A stretch of DNA of 64,000 bases, from contig NC_092520.1 of the NCBI RefSeq assembly GCF_037038585.1, positions 3,238,501 through 3,302,500 on the forward strand, in the 5' to 3' direction. Positions 35,161 to 46,290 of this stretch are shown here, piece after piece (positions within the stretch are counted from its first letter, which is position 1; every line of letters begins with the position of its first letter). The notes under the pieces were generated by a model. That model was not told the DNA's origin and did no database searches. It worked only from the letters and a program-made list of their open reading frames with translations. The position numbers and the translations under genes are program-made. This stretch comes from Patagioenas fasciata (lineage: Eukaryota; Chordata; Aves; Columbiformes; Columbidae).

Positions 35161-35925
35161 CACAGTATCACAGTATGTTTGGGATTGGAAGGGACCTCAG
35201 AAGATCATCTACTCCAATCCCTCTGCTAGAGCAGGAACACCTAAGTGGGGTCACACAGGAACATGTCCAGGCAGGTTTGAATGTCTGCAGGGAAGGAGAC
35301 TCCACAATCTCCCTGGGCAGTCTGGTCTAGTGTTCCGTCACCCTCGCTGAGAAGTTTATTCTCAAATTTAAGTGGAACCACTTGTGTTCCAGCTTGATCC
35401 CATTACCCCTTGTCCTATCATTGTTTGCCACCAAGAAGAGCCTGGCTCCATCCTCATGGCACTCACCTTTTATATACTTACAGACATTATTAAGGTCCCC
35501 CCTTAGTCTCCTCTTCTCCAAACTAAAGAGACCCAGCTCCCCCAGCCTTTCTTCATAAGGGAGATGCTCCACTCCACTCAGCATCTTTGTTGCCCTACGC
35601 TGGACTCTCTCCAGCAGTTCCCTGTCCTTCTGGAACCAAGGGGCCCAGAACTGGACACAATACTCCAGATGGGGTCTTGCCAGGGATGAGTAGAGGGGCA
35701 GGAGAACCTCTCTGACCTACTGACCACCCCCCTTCTAATACATCTCAGGATGCCATTGGCCTTCTTGACCACAAGGGCACAGTGCTGGCTCATGGTCCTC
35801 CTGTTGTCCACCAAGAACCCCAGATCCCTTTCCCCTACACTGCTTTCTAATAGGTCATTCCCCAGCCTATACGGGAACGTGACGTTGTTCCTGCCTAGAT
35901 GGAGGACTCTATGCTTTCCCTTGTT
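35158..35925 (-). mobile_element. CR1 fragment, minus, tail to tail with the long CR1
   Basis: Read on the minus strand, its 3' tail is ATACTGTG repeats at 35160-35175 and its 5' truncation lies at about 35922 in the RT C-terminal region. It merges at both ends into TATCA/ATAATATC microsatellite. Confidence 0.88.
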
Positions 35926-35950
35926 ATCATATCAATAATATCATCATCAA
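35926..35950. repeat. TATCA-like repeat right of the CR1 pair
   Basis: Degenerate TATCA/ATAATATCATC follows the 5' end of the minus CR1. Confidence 0.6.
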
Positions 35951-35951
35951 T

Positions 35952-36010
35952 CTTCCACCCCACCTGAGTGTCACGGGCAGGAGTTGAGAGAAGGATTAAC
36001 AAGGGAGAAG
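35952..36010. repeat. 59-bp non-CR1 flank, copy 1
   Basis: It contains CACCTGAGTGTCACGGGCAG and GAGTTGAGAGAAGGATTAAC. By eye it differs from 58685-58743 at 4 positions with no gaps, and in both places it abuts the CR1 3' end. Confidence 0.85.
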
Positions 36011-36405
36011 TCATAGAATCGTTTTGGTTGGAAAAGACCCTCAAGATCATCAAGTCCAAACATTAAACCCACCCCTGGCACTGCCCCATGTCCCTGAGAA
36101 CCTCATGTCTGTCTGTCCAACCCTCCAGGGATGGTGACTCCAGCACTGCCCTGGGCAGCCTGTTCCAATGCCCCACAGCCCTTTTGGGAAGAAATTGTTC
36201 CCAAGATCCAACCTCAACCTCCCCTGGCGCAACTTGAGGCCGTTTCCTCTGCTCCTGGCGCTTGTTCCTGGGGAGCAGAGCCCGACCCCCCTGGCTCCAA
36301 GCTCCTTTCAGGCAGTTCAGAGATCAGAAGGTCTCCCCTCAGCTCCTGTTCTCCAGCTGAACCCCCCAGCTCCCTCAGCTGTTCCCCATCACACCTGTGC
36401 TCCAG
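36011..36405 (-). mobile_element. CR1 3' fragment, minus, with shared 3' flank
   Basis: TCATAGAATCGTTTTGGTTG to CACACCTGTGCTCC. The 59 nt adjoining its 3' end recur beside the CR1 at 58744. Confidence 0.93.
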
Positions 36406-36654
36406 AATGCTGACTTGCCATTTACTTGTGACACTACCAATGGTTTCAGAAGCCATTTCATCCTCTCACTCATGCTGCTCTTTCATCTCTTTCAAGCTTA
36501 CTTCCCAACTATTGACTTGTCACATACAGGCTTGACCTACAGAGATATATCACCTGCCTCATGACATACCCCTGGGCTGGGCTGTTTTGTCTACTCCTGC
36601 TCCTTCTTGCTCAACCATTCCAGGCCTGATGTATGCGGTATCTCTAATGAATAC

Positions 36655-37000
36655 AGCTTATTTACTCACATGGCAATTGTTATTTTTTTAATGCACAGAG
36701 CCAAAAAAAACCCACCTTCCCAGCATGAATGTGGCACGGCATCACTCTGCTCCAGCCTCTGGAGATGCTGAAGCTGTTTTCTCATTTATCTGCCCAGCTG
36801 GCAGGAGATGATAGCATTGTGGGGCACGACAGCAGTGCGCAGGGGTGCAAGTCCCAGCTGAAATGACGAGCTAGTGCTGATTAACTCAGATTAAGGGTCA
36901 GCATAGCCAGCTGGGAACTGGTGGGCAGAGATAATAGCAGTTTCAGTGGCTGTCTTTCTAGCTTTAAATATTCCCAGAAGAATAAAAGGGAGGAGGGAAC
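36655..37000. promoter_or_regulatory. Candidate conserved non-coding element
   Basis: Repeat-free stretch with CTGATTAACTCAGATTA, AGATAATAGCAG (GATA-like) and GCTTTAAATATTC motifs. Regulatory role is a guess from composition. Confidence 0.15.
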
Positions 37001-37420
37001 CGTGTCAGATTTATTGCAAGGTTGATGTGGCCAAATTTATTTCCTATTAAATGCGAATAGTGGCAGGACGAGCAGGGTCATTCAGACCTAGAACCTGGCT
37101 TGAAATTCCCAGTTCATGTGGAATAAGATGTTTACCAGTTTGTAGTGACAAGGATTGAATTCTACTTTTAGGACTCATACACACACCGCAACGCTTTGTG
37201 GGTGCAAGAGTTGGGTTGTGTGTAGAGACACAACAGGAGTTGTCCAGCTGTTGGGCTTCATATGTTGCTTCTCAACTGCTTCATCTCACACTTGGTGCAA
37301 TGTCACCTGAGAGAACGTGTGCCTGAATGCAAAGAGAGGATTCCCAATCCCTGGGATTCAGAATCGAGCTCATTTATGGTCTATGTACTGTTTTTTCACC
37401 TGTGACCATACAACATCATT

Positions 37421-37532
37421 ATCATAGAATCACAGAATTATTTTGGTTGGAAAACACCTTTAGGATCATCAAGTCCAACTATTAATCTAACACTGTCACT
37501 AAACCAGGTCCCTAAGAACCTCATCTACATTT
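37421..37532 (-). mobile_element. CR1 3' end, minus, short
   Basis: ATCATAGAATCACAGAATTA, TTTTGGTTGGAAAACACCTT and CCCTAAGAACCTCATCT are the terminal 110 nt of a CR1. Confidence 0.88.
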
Positions 37533-37669
37533 ATTGAGAAGCGTTGAAAGGTAGAAAAGAAAATATTCCTAGACATGCAAACAGCAGACAAAACTGGGTG
37601 ACCTAAAAGTCCTAAACATTTCAACTTGAACTAAACGTTTACTTACTTGAAAGGCAGAGTTACAGCGAG

Positions 37670-37837
37670 AGGTACACAGAGAGGTGGTGGATGTCCCATC
37701 CCTGGAGACATCCCAGGCCAGGCTGGACGGGGCTCTGAGCAACCTGAGCTGGTGAAGATGTCCCTGCTCATGGTAGGGGTGGCACTGGGGGAGCTGGGAA
37801 GGTCCCTTCCAACCCAAACTGTTTTATGATTCTGTGA
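37670..37837 (+). mobile_element. CR1 3' end, plus
   Basis: AGAGGTGGTGGATGTCCCAT through GAGCTGGTGAAGATGTCCCT to AACTGTTTTATGATTCTGTG. Confidence 0.92.
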
Positions 37838-37967
37838 CCTCACTGCACAGATGGTCATGGGTTACCACATGTAGCATCTCTGAGGAAGGTGCTTCTTGTC
37901 CCACACAGCCCACCAAGGGTACCCCTGTGCTCTGCATGGGAGGGTTGGCTGTGTCCCCATCACAAGA

Positions 37968-38188
37968 GGTTCCACTGAAATTTAAGAAGAAACTTCTTCC
38001 TGGTGAGGGTGCCAGAGCCTGACCCAGGCTGCCCAGGGAGGTTGTAGAGTCTCCTCTGCAGACATTCAAACCCGCCTGGACACCTTCCTGTGGAACCTCA
38101 GTTGGGTGTTCCTGCTCCATGGGGGGATTGCACTGGATGAGCTTTCCATGTCCCTTCCAATCCCTGACATTCTGGGATTCTGTGATCT
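37968..38188 (+). mobile_element. CR1 3' end, plus, TTCTGGGA tail type
   Basis: AGAAACTTCTTCCTGGTGAG and GACACCTTCCTGTGGAACCT, tail TTCTGGGATTCTGTGATC. Same subfamily as 52295. Confidence 0.9.
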
Positions 38189-39608
38189 AGCCTGGGCTTG
38201 GCAAAACACTGGTCATTGAGAGTCTGTGCAGGGTCTCCCTTTTTGGTTCCCATTAATGTCTGCAGAAATGGGATTCAGAGACATGCCTGGGCTATGGCCA
38301 GCAGCCTTTGTGCTCACTGCTTTGGTGACAGAGCCTGTTTTCAACCAGCTGCCGAGACACCGAAAGGAGACTGAAAGCCTCTGTGTGCAACAAGCTTCAA
38401 GGAAGCTGAAAACGGGGGCCATTCTGCATGGAGGAGACATAGCCACTCAAGGAGGCTATTCCATCCACGTAAGATGCTTGGGCAGCTCTGTCCTTCGTGA
38501 GGGGCAGGGATGCTCAAAGGAGTGACAAAACCTGGATGCAAAGGCTGAAGAGGAGGGGAATCTGAAGAGCTCTGGGATGTCAAACAAAAAAAAATCTTTA
38601 TTAAAAATTAAATATCTGAGGTTTTGTCCACACAGCACAGCTCACCTTCCCCTCCTTGCTTTGAGGAAGTCTGGGAAGGTCCCACCAGGACCTCTTAGAA
38701 TAAATTGTACCTTGGTCATGCTTGGGCCACTTGCCACAGATGCATGTACTCTTGGCAGCTTTAATAGGATATTGCATGTATCACCCATCTTCACATGCAG
38801 AATTATTAAGCCTTGGAGATACTGGCTTATTTTATTCCATATCTGTCTTCCTTTTGGAGAACAGAGCAACTCTGCATGAAGTCTCTAGTTTGACCCAGTA
38901 TTTGTCCTTGCCAGCTCTTCCCCATCTGACCTTCAGCCAAGTCATTTAATCTACCGAATATCTCTGTTCCCTCATTAGTGGGTCCAACATATCTTCTTTA
39001 TTTACTCTATAGCACCGGTCCCTGAAGGAAAATCTGCAGTTGGATCAAACTGAGTTATTCACTGTGCTGCAAGAGATCTGAAGAAGCACAACACAACAGA
39101 CTTCATTTTGGGAATGGGTGGGTGAAGTGCAAAAAAGTAAAGTAAAATAAGACTTTAAATGAAACAGTCATCTCTCTGATGCCTACAAAAAAATCTTTGA
39201 GCAGTTCAGTGAACAAGTAACTGAAAGGAAAACTACTCGACAATCAATTTGGATTGCTTAATCTAAATTATATGTATTTTAAGTATCTATGTATGACACA
39301 GAACTAAGCTGAACTCTTAAACTACAAATTTAAGTCCCTGAACAGGGGACTACAGCAAATCTAACTTGGCAGGAGCTGTTACCTTTTAAGATAAAGAATG
39401 GGATATTGAGATAAGAGCTTCACAACAACGTAGATGTCGTGTTCACTAAGTAAGAGCAAAAAAATGCCAGCAGCAAAATAATTCTTGACAAAATAGTGCA
39501 CAACACACAAGTGCAACACAAGCTATGAAGGGGGATTAAAATCTTCATGAGGTCCTTGAGTCAGGGCAGTGTTCTCATCACATCTGGCTCTGGGGAGTTT
39601 TCATCATC
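38189..39608. other. AT-rich intergenic or minus-strand 3' UTR
   Basis: It would be the 3' UTR of the coiled-coil locus if that is transcribed from the minus strand. No other feature is seen. Confidence 0.4.
38597..38602 (-). terminator. Possible minus-strand poly(A) signal AATAAA
   Basis: The plus strand reads TTTATT here, giving AATAAA on the minus strand, followed there by a T-rich run and TGTTTG. It lies about 1 kb beyond the coiled-coil remnant and could mark the 3' end of that transcription unit, or be chance in AT-rich DNA. Confidence 0.25.
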
Positions 39609-40423
39609 TTGATCCTATCTCCATCCTACTTCAATGAGCCCATTGGGATCCAGCACTCACGGTCACATCTCTGGAGAGCTGCTTTTATCTCAGCTGCTTC
39701 CAGCTCCCCTTTCAGCCACATTACATCGTTCCTCCGATCCGTGCATATCTGGGTGACCTCTCTCAACAACTCCCGTAACTGGAAGGTCTGTTGCTTTTCT
39801 TCCCCATGTTGCTGCTGGACACCGTCCAATTTGCCCTTCAAGGTGCTGAGCAAAATTTTGGATTTCTTTGAGCTTCGTTTCTGTTTCCTAGCATGTCTGT
39901 TACAGTTCGATAGGATTCACATGCAGCCAGCTGCTCAACCATACCACTGGATTACAAGATGAGCTGTTTATTGTCACTCTTTGGGGTTTTGGTTTTGTAT
40001 TCTGTTAGTCAGAATTATTTCTTGTACCATCTTTGATGTTCTTCCTTTCCTTCTGCAACTCTTCCCCCAAAGTCTTGTAAGAGCCATCTTGGCTTGCAAA
40101 CCATGGTTCAGAATTTGCACGTCTTTGATTTCTTCTTTCAGCTCATAGTTTCTCATGCTGAGATTGGTGACCAAACCTCTGAGGTCCCATATTTGATTTT
40201 GCAATGTTTCCTTGAAAGAGATCAGATCCTGAAATGACATTTGCTGGGGATGTCCATTCCAGCAATGGAAGAAAGAAGTGGGGTCTGGAGAAGTGAAGCT
40301 TTGGAAATCTGGAGGAAGAGGAGAGGGGTCAAAAAGATGTTGTTCATTTTGATTGCTCTGAATTTGATGTTTAGTGTTACTGCATTTGATCATCATCCTG
40401 CTCCTGGTGACCATTTCTCTTTA
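39609..40423 (-). pseudogene. Decayed coiled-coil protein gene (unrecognised)
   Basis: On the minus strand two open stretches in one frame (about 40414-39974 and 39916-39626) encode coiled-coil-like peptide: FKETLQNQIWDLRGLVTNLS, MRNYELKEEIKDVQILNHGL, and later TLKGKLDGVQQQHGEEKQQ, FQLRELLREVTQICTDRRND. Near 40080 the coiled-coil character passes into another frame (LGEELQKERKNIKD, closed by TAA at 40007-40005), and near 39930 a third frame shows EQLAACESYRTVTDML. Stops separate the two main stretches. Both the heptad-like spacing of L/I/V and the charged composition persist across frames, which favours a broken coding sequence over chance. It could also be exons of a live gene with an intron I cannot place. 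A good acceptor (ctctcctcttcctccag) lies upstream on the minus strand near 40312. I do not recognise the family; ciliary or basal-body coiled-coil proteins are one loose possibility. Confidence 0.4.
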
Positions 40424-42114
40424 TCAGCAGGACCATTGTTAACACATCATTACTCACATGGATTAAGGTTACTATGAAAATTGTATGCTGTACACTTTGG
40501 GTCTATCCCTTTGGCCCTCAAAGAACAGAAATTTTCAACATATGAGCTGCATATATTGTAAAACGTATGGCTTGAGTCCAAGCAAGGCAGGCTGCCATCA
40601 TCTTCAGATCTAGAGAAACTTCTCCTATCAAATCCACATCTTCTCTAGACTATTTCACCCCCTTTTTTGCTGTTTAGGAAGACTTAGGACTTTTTAATTA
40701 AGGAGCCTGGATTGAACCAAGAACCTGTTAAGAAAACATGAAAATAAGCACAATAAAGCTTATTTTCTCAGGATCAGAGGTTTTTTTTCCCCTTCACTCC
40801 TAGCAGTGCACTCCCAGAGCTCCAGTCTCAAGAAGAAATTACAAATAATAGAGGAGATTTATGGTTTTGGGAGACACCATGTTCTCTCCATCTCTTTCTC
40901 CTATAATTAAGGCACTCCAGGAGTTATTACAAGACATGGTATCAAAGCTCTCCATGGTATCAAAGATCTCCATAGTGACTAACTCAACCTCCTTAATTTT
41001 TTAGCTCTTAAGGCTTGATGAAGAACAGAGGAGGGTTAATAAAACACCTTTTACTGAGTACAGCAGCCTCAGGGCCAAGCGCTCTTTTAGCCCTTCACGT
41101 GAAAGCCGTGCACAAAGTGCCATCAAAAACCTGCATTTAAAACTGCAGAATGGCTTTGAATCAACTTCTATTTTCATAATGGAACAAGGAAAAAATAAAA
41201 AAGAAGGAAAAAGGGTTGTCTTTATGCACATGAATTGATGAAACCATGTGAAAGAAGATTATGGGGACGGTGTGGTGATCCCTTGGCATTGCCTTCACCA
41301 CTCTGCACCAGACCCGTCAATCATTTAACATGTTAAAATAGGCACCCACTGCCCTACATGTGTAGAGCCTTTAACTTCTCAATGCCCCTCTTTCAGAGGA
41401 GTTTGCTCAGCTTCCATGCAACAAAGGCTTTATGATACCTCCAAAGTAGGAAATATTCCTCTCCCACCGAACCTGATGGGCTATGGGAGCCAGATGTCCC
41501 ATGGGGCTGTTGTTCTGCTTTGTTTTCCCAGGGTTGCCCAGCAAGTCAGTGGCAGAACATGGATTTCAATGTACATCTCCCACAGCCTGTGCCAGGCCTT
41601 TTGCAGTCTCAGTTCTTTCAGCTTTTGTCGTCTGCTGCTTGCATGCAAACGCGAGCTTGCCTGGTTACAATCCCTCGCATTGTCCGCGAGGTCTTGGCCA
41701 AAGAGAATTGAAACGGGCTTTGCATGACTCCAATGCAAAAGCACAGGCTGGATGGGGGAGAGGGGAAAAACATCACTAGACAGGCAAAAATATTTTAGCT
41801 TTAAAAAGAGAAAAATGCCAGAAGTGGTTTAAAGAGAATAAGCAAGGAATATTTTTCATTCTCATAGTGCACAAACCAGAGAGCCTTTAATTATATTAGC
41901 AGGTGGGAAGCTATGAACATGCTGAAGTAGATATTTCCCTTCATGTCATTAATCTGTGAAGCTGTTGCCACAAGACACCGTGGATGTCAAAAATTATACA
42001 TGGGCTTAGGAAAGTAAACGGACAAAGTTCATGAAATAAAAATCCTGTGGGGTGTATTTACATTTCTAGCTCAAGAAAACCAGGCACTACAAGCTGCTGG
42101 GGGAGGATACAGTG
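40424..42114. other. Intergenic, nothing recognised
   Basis: Upstream (minus-strand sense) of the coiled-coil remnant. A basic minus-strand frame at 41481-41744 might be another remnant but shows no clear family or heptads. Confidence 0.4.
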
Positions 42115-42640
42115 AAAGCTCTTCTGAGAACCCACTTGGGGTACTGTGTCCAGCTCTGGGTCCTCAGCACAGGACACACATGGAGCTGCTGGAGAGGGGC
42201 CAGAGGAGCCCCAGGAATGATGCGAGGCTGGAACAGCTCTGCTGGGAGGACAGGCTGAGAGAGCTGGGGTGTTCAGCTGGAGAACAGAAGCTCTGGGGAG
42301 ACCTTAGTGTGGCCTTTCCGGACTTAAAAGGGACCTGTAAGAAAGCTGGAGAGGGACTTTTTATAAGGGCATGTAATGACAGGGAAAGGGGTAATGGCTT
42401 TAAACTGAAAGAGGGGAGATTCAGGCCAGTCATGAGGAAGAAATATTTTACAATGACGACAGTGAGAGCCTGTCCCAGGTTGGCCAGAGAGGTGGTGGAT
42501 GAACCATCTCTGGAGACACCCCAGGCCAGGCTGGACGGGGCTCTGAGCAACCTGAGCTGGTGAAGATGTCCCTGTCATGGCAGGGGTGGCACTGGATGAG
42601 CTTGGAAGATCCCTTCCAACCCAAACTATTCTATGATTCT
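42115..42640 (+). mobile_element. CR1 fragment, plus
   Basis: Starts near CTGAGAACCCACTTGGGGTA in the RT C-terminal region and ends AACTATTCTATGATTCTTTA. Confidence 0.93.
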
Positions 42641-43879
42641 TTAACTATTTGCACCTTCTTTTGGTCTTGAAATACTGGATTAGAAAGATGTTTAACCTGA
42701 GTCCATGCAGCTGTTCCTGGAGTCTAAAAGGCTGAGTTTACCAAGGCCCATGTAAAGCCAGCTCCAAACCAAAAGACCTGAGGTCAGACTCTGTTTCACC
42801 CACTGAGCAGCATCAATTTTCATGCTACTAGCAATAAGAATTACTGTAACGTTCTGTTGGGCTGAGCTGAGCTTTCCTCAGAGAGATGATTTGGTCTTAA
42901 ACAGTTTTTCTGCCAGAGATGGAGGTTTACGGGGGCTACAAAGAGACATAAACCAGCTGTCTCCACTGTGCCCCCAAAAAGATTAAGTGAGGAGAGTGAT
43001 CTGGATTATGGACCTTTTATTTGAAGGCAGAGGAAGCAACACAGAATTTATTCAGGTCAGGGGAATACTGAGCAGCTGATCACATGCTAAATATTTATGT
43101 CCAGCTGGGGGAATTCCTCAGAATGATATTTTTCCACCCATCTGTAACAAAGCTGGCAGCAGACGCTCTCCAGAGCTCATTAATGTAGTGGTAACGATGT
43201 CTATAAATCAGACATCAGGACTTGCCTGGGCAGAGGATGGGATTTGATTTGCTTTCGCTGCAGATGAGATTTCTGACAGGAGGTCAGAAGCTTTTCTGGC
43301 TCTGAACCAGTGAGACTTTGTCTCTTTTTCTCTTACTATGCGTCTCTGGCTGGTGACAATTTGCTTTCTAACTGGGATCCAGAGAGGGGAGACACTGACT
43401 GTGATTGCAAAGTCAATGGTAGATAAAACAGATAATAAAGGCTTAGGGCATTGCTGTTCTCTTTCCCAGTCCCCTACTTAGTCTCCGGTGGTGATGTTGT
43501 GTTTCTGTTTCCACCAAGAATGTCCCCTTCACCAAACCAGGGTGTTGGTTACCTCCTAGAGAAGCACTGACAGTGCCTTGGTCAGCATCTTGCCACCGTT
43601 CTCTGACACAGGTGGGAATGCGGTCAGCACACAGAATATTGTATGAAACACCTTTCTATAGGTTTTTTTCATAGTCTCACTCCTTTTCTGGTTGCAGTAT
43701 GGTTTTGATTACACAGGTTTGCTTAAACCTGGCTATGTTATAATAACTTGTAATAACAAAACAGTACCTTAGGAACTGATCTGTCCAGAGATGATCAGGT
43801 CTTTCAAGAGGCTTCAGATCATCTGCTGAGACACTGGCAGAGACCAGAAGATGCTTTTTTCTCAGAGCAGGTGGATTGA
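42641..43879. other. Intergenic, nothing recognised
   Basis: Unique sequence between two plus-oriented CR1 fragments; no coding frames of note. Confidence 0.5.
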
Positions 43880-44176
43880 AATGGGTCTATAAGAATGATG
43901 GGGACAAACTTTTAGCAGGGCCTATTTGTGATAGGACAAGGAGTGATGGTTTTAAACCGAAAGAGGTGAGATTCAGGCCAGACATGAGCACAGTGAGACC
44001 CTGTTCCAGGTTGGGCAGAGAGGTGGTGGCTGAACCATCCCTGGAGACATCCCAGGCCAGGCTGGACGGGGCTCTGAGCACCCTGAGCTGGTGAAGATGT
44101 CCCTGCTCATGGCAGGGCTGGCACTGGATGAGCTTGGAAGGTCCCTTCCAACCCAAACTGTTCTATGATTCTATGA
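43880..44176 (+). mobile_element. CR1 3' fragment, plus
   Basis: ATGGGTCTATAAGAATGATG to ACTGTTCTATGATTCTATGA. Another CR1 follows immediately in the same orientation. Confidence 0.92.
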
Positions 44177-44179
44177 GAA

Positions 44180-44340
44180 AGAGAATGGATGGAAAGAGTT
44201 GCCTAGAGATGTGCAAACTCCATCCTTGAAGCTTTTCAGGCCACACCTGGACAAATCCCTGAGCCCAAACACTGCTGTCAGTGGGAGGTTGCACTAGAGA
44301 CCTCCTGAGGTCCTTTCCAGCCTGCACTGACTGTGATTCT
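44180..44340 (+). mobile_element. Older CR1 3' fragment, plus
   Basis: GAGTTGCCTAGAGATGTGCA and CCTTTCCAGCCTGCACTGAC with tail CTGTGATTCT. It is much more diverged than its neighbour, so it probably pre-dates it. Confidence 0.65.
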
Positions 44341-45965
44341 CCAGCAGCAAGTTTGTCAAGAGAGGCTGCTGAACATCAGAGAGACCATGTCTTCTGCCCT
44401 GGGTGGAATAAACCTCACAGCAGAGACCATCCCCTCACTGGGGACCAGGGGTGTCCTGCAAGCACAACTTGGGGCTGAAAAACCCACAGATACACATGGA
44501 TCCACATGCTGTAGTTCTTTTTCAGCCTTTGTTCTAGTCTTATTAGTCACACTGGCTCAACATGTTCCCCACTGACACAGATGCGTTTTTAGTCCTTTGA
44601 AAGGGATTTTTTCTATAGGAGGTTTAATCCTCTCACCCCTCCATACTTGGTATCCGTATCTACCCCTATAATTGCATAGATATTAGAGAGAAATGATGTT
44701 TCTATGAAGACCAGTGGGGTCAAAATGGAAATGCAGGAATCTCAGCATGAAATTTATTTGTCCAGCAGCTGATAAACATGGAAAGTGTCAGAATAGGTGA
44801 TTGATGGGCTGAGCATTGCCCAACCATGTACAGCCTAGGGACAAGTCTTTGTGTGCAGACTGGTCCCCAAGCCCACTGCTAAATAAATGCACATATAAGT
44901 CGACAATGATATTTCCTATGTGTGCAGATGAGAAGAAATAAGAAATATTTACTTCTTCCGCTGTCAGTCTTTAACCAATTTATTCCAGGAAAAAATGGAG
45001 CGAGTGAGGAAAATGAAGTGAGTAATAAGATGGGAATGGAGCTGCCCCGCTGGGAATTCATCCGAACAGACAGATCTTCCACTGTATAAATATTTGATCG
45101 TGTTTCTGATCAAAGGACTGTAGCGTAATTCAGTAACTTGTGTTCAAGCAGGAAAAGAGAAAAGGCTTGCTTTTAATATAAATCTTGTCCCTCTGAAGCC
45201 CACAGCCCTTAAAGAACAGCAATTAGTGGAGAGAAAAATCAGAAATATAATATAGAAGTGTTCAAAGAAGAACAAAAAGTGTCAGAAAATTGCAAATTTT
45301 TTTTGTGAGTTACCTGGGAGGGCAGGAACAGTTTATTTGCTGAGGCTCATCCTTTCATATCCAGCCTGATTTGCCATCGGAGCTTAGCGTTAGCTCAGAT
45401 TCAGCCTCTGCTGTGCAAAAAAGATGTTTATGTGATTAGCGAATAACTCTGTATTGTGACTGTTCTTGCCCTCTTCTCCTTCCATAAGAAAAAAAGTCAT
45501 TGTTATGCACAAGTCATTCTGTGGGAAACCCTGGAAGTCCTCACATCCACCCATCAGAGAGCACTGATCGCTTTTTTCCCCTTTCTCTAAGCAATTATTA
45601 TCAGTCGGATAAGTCAAGTAATGAGCTTGCCATCCGATAGGTTCTTAGTGCATTATTTCACAGTGCACTTGGGAATAAACAGAGGATGTATGTGTGCATG
45701 CATATAAATATGCATAGAATTTGGTGTTGCTTGACATTTTTGACCTACATGTTTTATTGGATGGGACTAATAGGAAAACCTTTAAAAGTGTAAACTCTCC
45801 ATGAAAGAGCATTTATTTTTTCACACTGATGGAAATATTTTGCTATATTGTTCATGCAATAGCTAAAAAAAGGCAGTCCAAAGTTGTTTTAGGTAAAATT
45901 ACGAAAATATTACTTTGAGCTGTTAGCTAATTTTTATTTCATTGAAAGTTTTCATTCTCTCTTGT
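44341..45965. other. Intergenic AT-rich DNA
   Basis: No gene or CR1 recognised; it ends at the CCCTT array. Confidence 0.5.
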
Positions 45966-46150
45966 CCCTTCCCTTCCCTTCCCTTCCCTTCCCTTCCCTT
46001 CCCTTCCCTTCCCTTCCCTTCCCTTCCCTTCCCTTCCCTTCCCTTCCCTTCCCTTCCCTTCCCTTCCCTTCCCTTCCCTTCCCTTCCCTTCCCTTCCCTT
46101 CCCTTCCCTTCCCTTCCCTTCCCTTCCCTTCCCTTCCCTTCCCTTCCCTT
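45966..46150. repeat. (CCCTT)37 perfect pentanucleotide microsatellite
   Basis: 185 nt of uninterrupted CCCTT (AAGGG on the other strand), 37 units counted from the lines given. Open frames across it (KGREG or PFPSL repeats) are composition artefacts. It continues directly into the CTT tract. Confidence 0.98.
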
Positions 46151-46169
46151 CTTCTTCTCTACTTCTTCT

Positions 46170-46203
<34 letters not shown>

Positions 46204-46290
46204 TCTTCTCTACTTCTTCTTTCTTCTTCTTCTTCCTCCTCCTCTTCTTCTTCTTCTTCTTCTTTATTCTTCTTTCCTTTCCTCTTTAAC
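46151..46290. repeat. Imperfect (CTT)n polypyrimidine tract
   Basis: CTT/TTC units with CCT interruptions and only three purines, extending the CCCTT array to about 325 nt of almost pure pyrimidine on the plus strand. Confidence 0.95.

Noticed and set aside
41481..41744. Basic minus-strand frame as a further exon of the coiled-coil locus
   Set aside because: It has few heptad positions, and no splice sites that would join it in frame could be shown.
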